Source: Chromera velia (lineage: Eukaryota; Sar; Chromeraceae). From it: a DNA stretch of 62,000 bases. Within the stretch, counting starts at the first letter, position 1. The number at the start of each line of letters is the position of its first letter. The position numbers and the translations under genes were made by a program. The stretch is from assembly GCA_018398765.1 (NCBI GenBank), contig JAHBMJ010000488.1, positions 1 to 62,000 on the forward strand. Reading direction: 5' to 3'. A model generated the notes under the pieces. It saw only the letters and a program-made list of their open reading frames with translations, made no database searches and had not been told where the DNA came from. Shown in pieces: positions 51,401 to 62,000 of this stretch.

Positions 51401-54400
51401 CAGATCCGAGACAGTGCGTTTGTCCAAGATGAGAAGAAAAACGAGACGAGGGAGAATGTCCGAGAAATAACCCTGTGTCTCTCCGCCCTCGTTACAAGCA
51501 CTTCCTGTCTCTTCAGGCGCTCACAGTTCGTGCGTGTTGTCTTTCAATTCAGGTATTGAGTTTGTGTGTATCCGGTTGGGCCGACGGAGTCATGCGTGTT
51601 GTCTGTCTGTCAATTCAGGTATTGAGTTTGTGTGTATCCGGTTGGGCCGACGGAGTCCGTCTCCGCCGTCAGCGCACAGCTGAGGCGGCCGCCCTGGGAA
51701 CCCGCCTGGTTCGCTCTGTGGCGAGTCGGGCCGTGAGGGGATGGAGGACCTTCGCTCGGCAGAGATCTGAGAGAAGCAAATTGGAAAGTGTGAGTGAGGG
51801 GAGGAAGTGTTTGATTTCGGGTGTTGGTTTTCTCTTTTTTCTTCGTGCCCTGGGCCTTGTGAGGAATATGTTTGAGTGGCCTGAAGTGCGCTTGAAGGAA
51901 TGGAAGACAAAGATAGAGAAAACAGGAAGGAAGGAAGCAAAGAAGGATAGAGAGGAAGGGAGGAAAAAAAGGAAGCAGGCACGCCAGACAGAAACAAATG
52001 TGGTAGGATCGGAATTTAAATTTGCACTTGCTTCTCTTCTCTTTTGCTTCCTCATTCATCTTCGTTGCTCAACGAAATGAAGTGGTGATCGAGGCATAAG
52101 GGAGAAAACAAGAAATCACAGTGGAGGGAGGAGGAGCTTGACTGATGCAGTCTTTTTAACTTTCAGGTGGAAATGCATGGATGCAGTCGAGTCCTGTGCT
52201 TCAAAGCTTCATGAGTAGTTTCAACGATGGATTCGCTGCCAAAGTGACTTGGTCGGCATTCTTGATTTCTCTTTTCATAGAGCAGTTTGAGTACAGGAAA
52301 GAGGTGGGCGAAAGAAATGGCTCTTCATTTTTTGGAAAAACGATGTTTACACATACGTGCTCGGGGTGCCTACCTGATTCTTCTTTGCTTCTTTTTTCCG
52401 GGTTGCCTGTCTCTGTGTCTGTCTGTCTGTCTGTCTGGCAGGCTGTGGAGGACTGGAGGAGGAAGCGGAAGCAGAAGGAGCTGCTGTCGGCGTGGGAGTC
52501 GGGGACCCGGAAGATGAGGGCGTACAGAGAGGGGGGGAGTCGGGTGGCTACAGTCCTGAGGGCTTCTGTGCTGGGAGGGGCCTCCACGGCGTTGCGCATG
52601 TGAGTCAGTTTGTCTGTTTGGTTGGATGCATGGACACAAATGAATGCATGATGAGGTTCTGCTTTTTTTTGTTCGCTTCACGACTCGAAGAGTGAGAGGC
52701 GAGCCACAGTGTTTGTGGGAGGCACAAGTGCAAGAATGAGCAAGCCGCACAGAGGTTTCGAGAGGCGATACAGTCACAGAGTGGAAGTTTGTGCCTGTCT
52801 CTTTTTGGCTCTCTGTGAGTCAGGAGAGCTGCCCGCATATCAGCCGGTTGCCTGTCCGTCATGTGACAGGAGAAAAAGGCTGCTGGACATGTCTGCACTC
52901 GTGTGGGGGTCCGCTTGCTTCTGCTGGTTCAATCAGAATGCGTGTATGTGTGTCCCTTGCCAGCGACTTTCTGACGAACCGAAATGCCTCTGCCTGCCCG
53001 CAGGTGGCGCCAGAGGTCCATCATGGAGGGGGTGCTGGACAGATTCGTGTTGATCCTCGAGGGCCGGTGCTGGCTGGACAGGCAGCAGTGGACTCGCACA
53101 ATCGCGTCACTTCGGTCGGTTGGTCGGCAGGTGGAAAGTAGATTGGGAGGATATCCAATGGATGGGATCATTGGTGGCCTGCTTTTTTTTTTGGCCTTGT
53201 GTTTCTTTCCGGCTTTCCCAGTCCGTGTGCTGCTTTTTTGCTCTTTGATTGGAATTTCTTGACCGATGTTCTGTCAGCAGGGTACGGAATCAGAGGAATA
53301 AATCGACTGCACAGATAGATGTTCTCTCTTCTGACTTTCTTTTTCTTTCTTTCAGATCTGCAAAGGTGATGTGGGCAACGTTGAAGACCAAAGGAGACGC
53401 CGAGGAGAGTGAAAGAGCCCATGCAGTAGGAGACGGATTGCCCTGCAGTCCCGCCCGTGTCCTTCGGGGAGAGGATCGGGGCGCCTCTTCGTCGTCATCT
53501 GCTGCTCCTGCTGTGAATGGACACGCAGTTGGACACGCTCGAGAGGGAGCGGGGGGTGCAGAGGCCTTGCTGAAGGAGGCGCTTAGGGCCCATGGGTCGA
53601 GAAAGGTGGAGGGGGGGGAAGAGGAGAACGGAACGCCGGCAGATGGGCCATCATTACAGGTGGGCAGGCAGGCTGGGTTGCTGGGGGATGGATAGAATTC
53701 AGAGGGATGGAAGTAAAGTGATGAAGTTGACACAAAAGTTTATACTAGATGACTGTTTTTCTGGCTCTGTCTAGTGATGCAGGGTTCGGCTATTTCTCCA
53801 AAGTGAGGGACAGGGATTGCATTTGTTTGTTTCTCGAACGTCTCTTTGCTGTTAGACAGACACCCTTCCTTTTCTTCGGGTGACCTGCCTGCTCTCGTGG
53901 CCTGCTTACTGTTTCGACCTGTTTGAGAGTTGCTGTATACCTTGACGCACGCACGCACGCAGGTCCTTCTTGACGTGATGTGGTGGAGAGTGCAACTGTG
54001 CGAGGCGCTGCGTCGTTGGCGACGTGTGGGGAGACTCCTGGCGGAGGGGGGCACTTCTCTCAGGGCAGAGGCGTTCAAGAGAAGAAAATGGAGGGGGCAG
54101 ATGTTCCTAGGTCAGCCTGGTATTAGAGGAGGAAGGGGGATAGAGGAGGAGGAGGAAGAGTTTGCAGGGGCATCGGAAGAGGAAGAGGCCCCGATTGCTG
54201 ATGAGTCACCCCGGAGGCGGCCAGTTGGGGGCCCTCCCGTGCTGTCAGGGTCCGCCAGTGGGCGTTTGGAACGCTCTCTGAGGGGAAGGGAAAGCGGGGG
54301 GAGTGGGGGTGATGAGGGAGGGATCTGGAGATTGAACAGGTGGCCTCTGTCTCAGGCTGTGCTGACAGTCGGAAGCCCTCAGTGGCGTCGCGCTAGGTCC

Positions 54401-54784
54401 CGATTTCAGCAGGCAGTGGTAGAGGTGGGGTCTTGTTTGGCACCGCAGTCGGTGGATCGCATTTTCGTTGCGCTGCGAGAGGCTGCGCGCAGAAGACGCG
54501 GCGGGGGGTTGGGGAGTGCCGCTGCTTCGTCGTCGGCTGAGGAGACGGCAGCAACACCGGATCTGTCGACTGCGGTTTTCTTTGCGTTGGCCGATTTCTT
54601 CCTCGTCTATCTGCCTGTGTGGGAGGCCCATGTCAGGGCTCAAAGGGAAGACGAGGAGAGGCGAGAGCTCCAGCAGACACGGTGGAACAGAGAAAGGAGG
54701 AGGGCAGAGAGCGAGAGGGAGTATGACGAGGCAACGGGGAGAAGTGCAGCCACGCAGAGGAGGTATCATCACATACCTTTGTGA
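41178..54784 (+). CDS. Sfi1-like centrin-binding repeat protein, 21 exons, 1999 aa
   Basis: Long helical scaffold of the centrosome/basal-body type. Exons: 41178-41799, 42285-43193, 43509-43675, 43975-44243, 44555-44812, 45326-45533, 46103-46240, 46585-46706, 46937-47341, 47586-47675, 47953-47973, 48549-48765, 49046-49225, 49606-49841, 50106-50220, 50783-51259, 51619-51789, 52442-52599, 53004-53114, 53356-53659, 53963-54784. Phases agree and the total is 2000 codons. The first 510 residues are Ser/Pro/Gly/Arg-rich and disordered. From exon 3 on there are more than twenty Trp-centred helical units spaced some 30-40 residues (LLDTVLGAWKGFVRE, LLFSAWRKGA, MAFDGWRETA, ALGLWKESAK, TLSLWRRAL), the signature of Sfi1 repeats that each bind a centrin. 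The C-terminal exon adds an acidic segment and an unrecognised helical domain. Exon 11 is only 21 nt. Donors of exons 5, 19 and 20 were chosen by frame continuity and are less certain. Confidence 0.85.
46036..46075. repeat. GGAAT pentanucleotide array
   Basis: Seven or eight GGAAT units in the intron just before exon 7 of the Sfi1-like gene. Confidence 0.9.
48033..48245. repeat. Degenerate CATATAG cassette and GAAA/GCAA/ACAA repeats
   Basis: An intron of the Sfi1-like gene holds a diverged cassette (AAACATACAGCCTGTCTATG, then TTTATGAGGAAAAAAGG) followed by GAAA, GCAA, ACAA and AATA arrays. Confidence 0.6.
50707..50747 (+). repeat. CATATAG cassette, copy in the Sfi1-like gene
   Basis: TTCATGAAGAAAAGGAGGGA through CATATAG, between two CTGT/CTGC arrays, about 35 bases upstream of the acceptor of exon 16. 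Nearly identical to the copy at 26673-26714. Confidence 0.8.
51536..51660 (+). repeat. Tandem duplication of an acceptor and exon start
   Basis: A block of about 65 bases containing CAATTCAG and the first ~40 bases of exon 17 of the Sfi1-like gene occurs twice in a row (period about 67). Both copies keep the CAG acceptor. Only the second continues into the open exon. Confidence 0.88.
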
Positions 54785-55525
54785 TTCGTCCATCCCCTCC
54801 TTCAGCATGCTCTTTACGGAGACTGAGTGTAACGACTATTTGGGACGGGCCAAAGGACGCACGGTCACGTACCCTTGTAAATTGAGTTGTCAATTAAGTA
54901 GTGTTTCATTTATCTAATCGAACATCGAAACTGTGGGTTGGCTAGTGGGTTAGGCAGCGGGTGAAAGGGTTGCTCATCAAGAACAGACTAGAGAACAGAG
55001 CACCAGCGACTGTCTGAAATTGCAATAGCACAACCTTATTTGCAAAATATCAGCTCTGAACTTGCCTACGGAAGCTAGCTAGTGCAAAACAATTTATATG
55101 AATTATCATTATAAAATGATACACTGCTGTTATACGCACTCAGCTTTAAACAAACAATTAGGTCTAAAATTAGATATATTTAAGCTATTATAAAATGACT
55201 TTTGATTTACAAGTAACCGGGATTTTACGAAATTTTAAGGTAAAATTTTAGTAGTACTGGTATAGCAGGGATTTTATTTAGGATTTTAGCAGATTATGCT
55301 GCAAATAATTAACTGAAAAGTGATTAGCAGATTCTGTGAAAATTTCCACTGAAAAATTTATTGTTAGACAATGTAGACATTATCTTAAACATTTAGTGAG
55401 ATAGGGCATCGTATGCATTGCAGAACATAGAGCTAGATAAGAAGTAGTGAGTGTTTGAATTTTTAGAATAAAAAGACATATATGCAGGATTATCCAGGAC
55501 AGTCAGCTTCTTGAGCAGGCTTCAG
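54785..55525. other. AT-rich intergenic DNA
   Basis: Downstream of the Sfi1-like gene; AT-rich, with no exon or clear repeat. Confidence 0.7.
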
Positions 55526-55778
55526 GCCTAGCAACCCCCCTGACACTCCAGCAAACTTGAAACGCCGCGCCGTAGGTGCGGCCAGACTTGAAACGCCTGC
55601 GCCGCGGGCGCGGCTTAACTTGAAGGTAGCATGCCGAAGGCGCGGCCAAAATAAAGTGTACTTAAAATTTTTTGTGGAAGGCGCAGACAGTCTTGAAAGA
55701 ACCGTGCCGCCGGCGCGGCCATGCAGTATTAAAAAATCTATTTCAAGATAGACTGGAGTGTCAGGGGGGTTGGCCTAG
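55526..55778. mobile_element. 241-bp inverted-repeat element (MITE-like) with 6-bp target duplication
   Basis: CAACCCCCCTGACACTCCAG at 55532-55551 and its exact reverse complement at 55753-55772 form 20-bp perfect terminal inverted repeats. GCCTAG directly flanks both sides (55526-55531 and 55773-55778), as a target-site duplication would. The interior has no ORF. It holds four units of CTTGAA followed by a small G/C-rich hairpin (GCGCCG...GCGGCC type) at about 55556, 55587, 55618 and 55692. Non-autonomous elements of this build are moved by a transposase encoded elsewhere; the superfamily is not clear from these ends. Confidence 0.88.
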
Positions 55779-58700
55779 CTTTACGCTGAACTTGAAGACT
55801 CTAGTGAAGACTGATGTGCTAAAGTGCCGATGTACTCAGAGTGATGTTAGAGTAGGGAAAACACTAGGAAAAACATTGAGGAGATAAGAATAAAAACAGA
55901 TGAAATCGATATGAAAATGACATTTAACAAGACTTTAAGTCTTAAATCATATCTATAAATTTAGTTTTATAATAGAGTCTGATCCCAAACTTTAAAGTTT
56001 AAACTTTAAAACTGAGAAACTCTGTCAAACCTGAGCACTAGCATATACACTAAAAAAAAAAATGAAATCACTTTTTCAAAAAAAAAAGAAAATGTAACAA
56101 TATGGTTGAAACTAAGATTAGTATATGAAACTATTTATTGACAACTTCATTCGTTTTATTGCCTGTTGAGGTCTTGTATACCATTCAATGCGTGGGTTCA
56201 GCGACTAGCATTAAACGCGCTCGCGCTCGATCCCAGCATGTCCGCATGCATGCACGCATGTAGTACACGTGCCAACCATCGGGATAGACTCCCAGATAGT
56301 GCCCAGTGCTTGGTACCCTCTGTGAACTCAGATTGGTCAGACGTCCTGCATTTCTCTTGATCGCGCTTTCTTATGACTGCACATTCCCTTCACTGCATGA
56401 CTGGCTAACTGGTGCAATCTTATACTACTGCAAAGACAGACTTCATTTCTCTCTCAAACCAATAGATGCCACGCAGCAGCAGGCTATACTTACTTCAACA
56501 CAGACTCAGATACTAAGCAACTGCACTTACTCAGACACCCCCTCAGTCCATTCCAACGACTGAAACTAAATGACCTTTCCACCTCTTTACTTCCTCGTTC
56601 TGTCCGTCTCTACATTCACCACCCGAACCGAAATCAAATCAAACCTGAAAGCACCGACCGACCGATCGATTGCCCTCCTTCCTTCCTTCCTTTTCGACGG
56701 ACTGCACATGAGTTTGACAACAAAAGGGAACAAACACGCTGCGATTTCTCTTGCCTTGCTTCCTCCTTACTCCCTCTTCTCACCCTTCCGCCGTATGGCA
56801 TTCATTCCGTTTCCATCCATACCTCCACCGACCAACCAACCGACCGACCCACCAGCCTACCTGCCCATGGGGAGAGGTGCCAAGTGGCATGCAAGCACAG
56901 CTCTCTGCTCTTCCCTTCTTCTCTTCCCCCACCCACTACAGGTCAGTCAGCGGCACTTGCCTCCCCTCCCCTCTCCTGTCCCGGCTCTGAGTTGCTCGAG
57001 TTGAGTTGAGTTGAGGCAAGCACGGACAGGATAGTCTGACCGGACCCGACCTGACCACATTCAGTCAGACAAGACGGTCAGGAGGACGGACAGACAGACA
57101 GATAGACACAGACAAGATATAGGAAGAAACAAAGAGATTGAGACCAACAGAGATAGAGAGATAGATACAGACAGACACGGCGGTACACCATTGATGGTCA
57201 GACAGAGAGCCGAAAACTGACAGGGAAGGGGGATTGACTGATTCTCTGCACGCATAGAGAGAGAACCTGCCTACTCCTTCCCCGCACGCACGCGCACATA
57301 CGCATACGCAAATGCTCCCTTTTCGTTTGGTCCTCTTGTGTCTGGTCCGCCTTTGTTTGCTCGGTGTGGAAAAGAAGAGAAGAAGAAAGAAAGCGTTGCA
57401 TGCCCCTTTCTCCCTTCACCCCTCATTCTAACACCAAAAGCAAAAGTGCTCACCCCAACTACCTGACCTTTCCCCCAGTTCTTTTCCCTTTCCGTCTGTC
57501 CGCAGAAGGAAGGGACAGGGAGGAATGGCGGTTTCTTCTAACTTACTACTGATCTGCTTCTCTTTCTCTGTCTGCTCTTGAAATAAAGAGGACATATTTT
57601 GAAGGGGGGAGAGAAGAAGGTCATGCACTCACGCAACGAACGCAGGAGAGGAAAAGGGAAAGAAAGGCATGAGACATGAAGGGACCGGAAGGCAACTCAA
57701 CCCCCCTGTCCGCCCATCCATCCACAAATCAATCAAGCATTTGATCAAAAAGTCAAAGTTGGTGTTTGGCTCGTCATCCAAACGTGAGGCCTGCCTTCTT
57801 GCAGGAAGGTTTTTCTTTCTTTCACTCATCTTCTTCCTTTCCTTCCGACATCAATCAACGTGCGTCTGCATGTCAGTCGGTCTCCCCCTCTCTCACTCAT
57901 CTTTTCGCTTTGCATGGACACGAACAACGCACAGGCAGGCAAAGAAGAACAAGCAGGAAAGAAGGCCGAAGAGAGACGGACAGAAAAACGGAGACGGGGA
58001 GGAAAGAAGAACACATGTATGAAAGAAGAACGACAGGCAGCCTCCCATCGCATTTTGAGTTGAAGAGAAAGAAAAGAAAAAGAGAGAAAAAGTACAGAAA
58101 GAGAAGGAAAGGAGAGAAAGAAAGCCAGAGAAGAGAAGGAAAGGAGAGAAAGAAAGCCAGAGAAGAGAAGAGAAGGCAGAAAGAAAGAAATAAAACACGT
58201 TTGCCGATAAAGAAGAAGAAATGGCAAATGACATGCAGATACAGATCCTTGCAAGGGGAAGAGACAAGAAAAAGGAAAGAGGGGGAAACAGAAGGGAAAA
58301 AGCTAGAGAGGAAGAAAGTTTCTGGCCGAGAGGCTAGAGAGAAAGAGAGAGAGAAAGAGCGCACCCGCCCCGGCTTGCTCTGCCTCGCCCGCACATTTTG
58401 ATTTTCTTCTTCACAGTTTGTTGTTGGAACTTTTATCCGCCAATTTTTCTGTCTGCATTTCTCTTGCTTTGTGGGCCAAGCTCATTTTTTCCTCTCTTGC
58501 TCCACCGACCTCAACGTCGTCTTGCGCACATGCATTTCGCGTGGCCCTTGCGCAGTCAGAGCATGCCTTGTTTTGTTCTCTTCGGATCGCAACCAAACAA
58601 GCAACATCCACCCCCGTTCTCCTCTTTGTCTTTGATTTCTCCTCGCAGCTCCAAGATCATGGGCAGCTAGAGATAGACTGAAGGATCGAAACTCTTTTTC

Positions 58701-59350
58701 ATTCACTCATTCATTGGTTCAATCAAAAAGCGTGGTGACTGTTAAACGAGCAAAAAGGCATGGAAGAAATAGATTTTGGGGGTCCATTTATTAACAGAGG
58801 AGGCAGGCAAGCAAATGGGCATGCATGCAGACAGGCAGGCAGAAAACAGACACAGAAGAGAAGGACAATAAGCAAGACAAAACACTGAGAAATATTTCTT
58901 TAAAAAGGCGACAAGCAAACAGACACACAGAAGACAACTGCAGGACTCTTCAGGTGTATGCACGCATCGTGACTGACGCACGCACTCAGGCTCTCCCTTT
59001 CTTCCTTCCTTCCAGAGAAGACCGAGAGCTGACACAGCGGACATTTCTTTCTTTCAAGGAAGGATGCCACCATGCAGGCATCACAGAGGCACAAGAGGCA
59101 ACGAATGCCCACGACAGGCACGCAGGCAGACTGAACGAATGAAGGCACGACAAACGATTCTGCATAGCTCTTTCTTTCACTCTGTATCTCTCTCTCTTCT
59201 TGTCCTTGCTCTCATCATCCGACTCCCGAGATGACCCTTTTTGTTCTCCAGAGAGTGAGTCTGAAGAGAGAAGGAAAGAGAGACCAGAGCGGAGCAGCGG
59301 CGAGAAGGCAATTAATTAATTAATTAATTAACACTCTTCCCCCCTCCTGA
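55779..59350. other. Intergenic region before chlH
   Basis: AT-rich to about 56170, then CT- and GA-rich sequence with TTCC, GAAA and CAGA runs and an ATTA array at 59310-59330. Many ORFs exist on both strands, but all have low-complexity translations and none shows exon-like boundaries or a domain. The right part may be the 3' untranslated region of chlH. Confidence 0.55.
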
Positions 59351-59352
59351 GC

Positions 59353-59603
59353 TTAGCTCGTCGTCACACCCTCAATTCTGTCCTCCACGTCTTGGTAGAG
59401 TTCCTGCAGCCTCTGGATGTTCTCCTCCGAAGTGTCCCAGTATCCTCTTCCGTAGGCTTCCAAGAAAGTGCCCACCTGCAGCAGAGAGAAAGAAGAAAGA
59501 AAAGCGAACAGGAGGCGAAGACGGGAAATAAAGAGGGGCGAGCGTGCTTTGAGAAATAGATACTGTAGTCGCAACATATAAACTGGACAAAATGCAATGC
59601 AGC

Positions 59604-59640
<37 letters not shown>

Positions 59641-61961
59641 CAAAAAAGAAAGAGAGACAAACTGCCTCACTGCCTGCTGACTAACCATGTCTCTGAAGGA
59701 GTTGGGGTTGAGGTCCAGGAGTCTCTGTCTCATCTCATCGTCCTTGATGAAGACATCGTTGGCGTCCTCGTAGATGAAATTGTCCACCTCCCCAGAGGTC
59801 GCACTCCACCCCATCGTGTTCTTCAGACGCTTCTGGATCTCCCGAACGCCCTCGTACCCGCTCTTGAGCATCCCCTCGTAAAATTTGGGGTTCAACAGCT
59901 TCGTGCGTGCGTCAAGACGCACAGTCTCGCTCAGAGTGCGCACCTGGGCGTTGGCGGTGGTGGTGTCAGCCATGAAGGCCTTGGGCTTCTTCCCGTCGTT
60001 CCTCAATCCTGCAACGACCTTTGTGGGGTCAGAGTCGTAGTAGTGGGAGACGTCGGTCAGGGAGATTTCAGAGGAGTCCAGGTTCTGCAGGGAGTCAAGG
60101 AAGAGACAAGCAAACACAGAGGAAGAAACGAGTTTGTGTGTCAGGAACAGACGCATGCAGTGGAAAAAAAGAAATGAGGAGACGGATGCGACTCAAACAC
60201 AGAGCATCAGACCAGGTCCGAAGGTAAGAACTAGGTGGAGGAAGAGGGGAAGGGAAAGTACACACGGACAGAGGAAGAGGAAGCAAAGAGCGATCTTCAC
60301 AAAAAGAACACACAGAGAGCTAGAGAGCTCGGTTAGGCTGCTTTCTTTACTCACGTACCTGGAATGTGAGGTCGACTTTGCTGAGTGCGGACTTGAAGAG
60401 GTCAGTCTGTTGAGACATCTCTCCGGGCTTGTCGGAGTTGAAGGCGAAAGATTTCCTCGTCAAGAATTGTTCCTGGAGCTGCTGCTCTCCCTCCCATCCT
60501 CCATTCTCAATCGTCAGTCCGACGTTGGCAGAATATGATCCTGCGCTGTTGGAGAACACGCGGGTGGCTGCGTCTCTGATGGAGACACCCAGAGACTCTG
60601 CCTGCTCTCTCGCGTGCTTTCTGACGAAGTTCATCTCCTCAGGCTCGTCTGCCTCTGCAGCAAGCTTGACGGCCCTGTCCATCAGGGACATCTGGTTGAT
60701 GAACAAATCACGGAAGATTCCAGAACATGTCACGACAACATCAACACGGGGGCGTCCGAGCTCTTCAAGGGGAATCAACTCGACCTTGTTCACACGTCCG
60801 AGAGCATCAGGAACGGGACGCACACCGAGAAGGGCCAGGACCTGGGCGAGGGACTCTCCGTAGGTCTTGATGTTGTCAGTGCCCCAGAGTGTGAAGGCGA
60901 CGGACTCCGGGTACTCTCCCGACTCCTCCTTTGTCCGTGCGAGGAGACGATCAACGACCTTGAAGGCAACCTCGACGGCGGGCTGTGTCGGGATGGCCTG
61001 GGGGTCCAGTGCGTGCATATTCTTTCCTGTGGGGAGCACTCCGGGGTTTCTGATGGGGTCTCCTCCAGGTCCGGGTGTGAGGAACTCGCCGTCGAGGGCG
61101 TCCATCAGCCCCCCCATCTCGTTGTCTGCCACGATCTGCTTCAGGCAGAAGTCCAGGAACTCAAAAAGAGGAACCATGTCCTTCTGCAGGGAGGGAGGGA
61201 GGGACAGAGAGAGGGGGGAGAGGGAGGGGCGGCAAACGATGGTGAGCTATTTGCAAGGAAGAAAAGACAACAAGTGGGAAGAAAAAGTAAAAGCAGAAAA
61301 CTAAGAACCACGACCGAATAGAAAGGAAAAAAAGAACTGAGAAGGCAGAAGAAAAAGAAGAAAGAGCAAGGCCGGCAGAAAGAAGCCTCTTGCATCTGTC
61401 CCAAAGCGCAGCAACTCAATAAATTCCTTCAACAGAACAGAAAAGAACCAAAGAGAAGAAAAGAAAAGGAAAGAAAAGACAGACCTCATTGCACTTATCG
61501 AATCCGAATGTCTGAAGAGCCTTTGTCCATGGTTTCTTGGTGAAACCGCCGAAGAGAGATCCGGCAATTTCGAGGAAGGACTTGGAGTCCTTCACTCTTC
61601 CTGTCGACTTATCAACGTTTCTCTCCACTCCTGCTGCCACTGCCGCTCTGGTGGCCTCTGTGATTCTCTGCAACAAGTCGACATCCTCCAACACACCGTT
61701 GTCAGCGTTCTTGTAGATCTCGTCAATGTCCCTCCCGAGACTTTCCGCGATGATGCGGGGAAGGGATTTCGTGCCATCCTCAGGTCTGTCGATTCCGGCA
61801 ATGTTCACCAGAGTCGCCACTGCCTCCTCAGCTGAAGGGGGGACTCCGACGGTGTGAAGACCACACGGCAGCAGTCTGCTCTCAATCTCCATCAGCTTCC
61901 GGTAGACAAGACCGACAACAGTGTCGCGTCCCTCCATGGTGAGATCCTTGGTGTCCTCGTC
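59353..61961 (-). CDS. chlH: Magnesium chelatase subunit H, C-terminal part (gene continues past the right edge)
   Basis: Large subunit of Mg-chelatase, which binds protoporphyrin IX and, with the I and D subunits, inserts Mg2+ at the entry to chlorophyll synthesis in the plastid. Exons: 61961-61485, 61183-60359, 60084-59686, 59475-59353. All introns seen are phase 0; they give the last 607 residues of a protein usually about 1300-1450 long. Diagnostic blocks: [54 protein letters not shown] and a near-C-terminal [20 protein letters not shown]. The upstream exon ends at an acceptor (CAG at 61962-61964), so the 5' exons lie outside the window. A CobN would be the main alternative, but the blocks and the chlorophyll context favour ChlH. 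Confidence 0.95.
59605..59639. repeat. AC microsatellite in a chlH intron
   Basis: About 17 AC units in the last intron of chlH. Confidence 0.9.
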
Positions 61962-62000
61962 CTGCTTTCATGAGGAAAGGAAGGAAGGAGCAAAGGGGAT

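Noticed and set aside
55556-55730. Regular G/C-rich repeats resembling a CRISPR array
   Set aside because: Units are imperfect, spacing is uneven, the setting is eukaryotic, and the block is bounded by terminal inverted repeats that explain it as a transposable element.
56570-58700. Several 60-210 aa ORFs
   Set aside because: All have low-complexity translations and overlap on both strands without exon-like boundaries.

Overview
This is a stretch of nuclear DNA from an intron-rich eukaryotic alga. I reconstructed exons by eye from reading frame, GT-AG sites and phase. Two complete genes encode proteins with N-terminal leaders of the type that sends proteins into secondary plastids of red-algal origin: a signal peptide ending just before a phenylalanine. 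These are a light-harvesting protein and a YbaB/EbfC nucleoid protein. A third, incomplete gene encodes the H subunit of Mg-chelatase. Together with a large Sfi1-type centrin-scaffold gene, EF-hand genes, many GT-AG introns and abundant microsatellites, this suggests a chromerid-like photosynthetic alveolate (Chromera velia would fit). The organism is an inference, not something the sequence proves.

Layout. 0-4.3 kb: low-complexity and AT-rich DNA with one small broken ORF (1652-2171). 5.6-10.0 kb, minus: seven-exon light-harvesting gene (266 aa). 10.9-19.1 kb, plus: ankyrin/EF-hand gene 1 (at least 822 aa). 20.8-22.7 kb, minus: intronless MYND zinc-finger gene (650 aa). 24.8-34.7 kb, minus: ankyrin/EF-hand gene 2 (847 aa), a paralogue of gene 1 in opposite orientation. 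35.3-37.9 kb, plus: ubiquitin-like/WWE/PARP gene interrupted by an ambiguous poly-G. 39.9-40.4 kb, minus: YbaB. 41.2-54.8 kb, plus: 21-exon Sfi1-like gene (1999 aa). 55.5-55.8 kb: a 241-bp element with 20-bp terminal inverted repeats and a 6-bp target-site duplication. 59.4-62.0 kb, minus: the C-terminal 607 residues of ChlH, running off the right edge.

How the genes relate. LHC, ChlH and YbaB all act in the plastid (light capture, chlorophyll synthesis, plastid nucleoid). The Sfi1-like protein and the two ankyrin/EF-hand proteins both belong to centrin or calcium-binding biology. No operon-like relation is implied; genes are separated by 0.8-5 kb.

The most unusual signals are: (1) the inverted paralogue pair, whose exon lengths match almost base for base at most positions while introns differ at five sites; (2) about half of the introns (33 of 66 in my models) begin GTC, mostly GTCAGT, GTCTGT or GTCGGT, and the donor often runs into a tandem array of the same tetranucleotide; (3) short echoes of a 3' splice site plus the exon start lying in the intron just upstream; (4) a dispersed ~45-bp cassette ending in CATATAG, always next to CTGT arrays; (5) the 241-bp inverted-repeat element. 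Any of these could bear on how introns and repeats arise in this genome.
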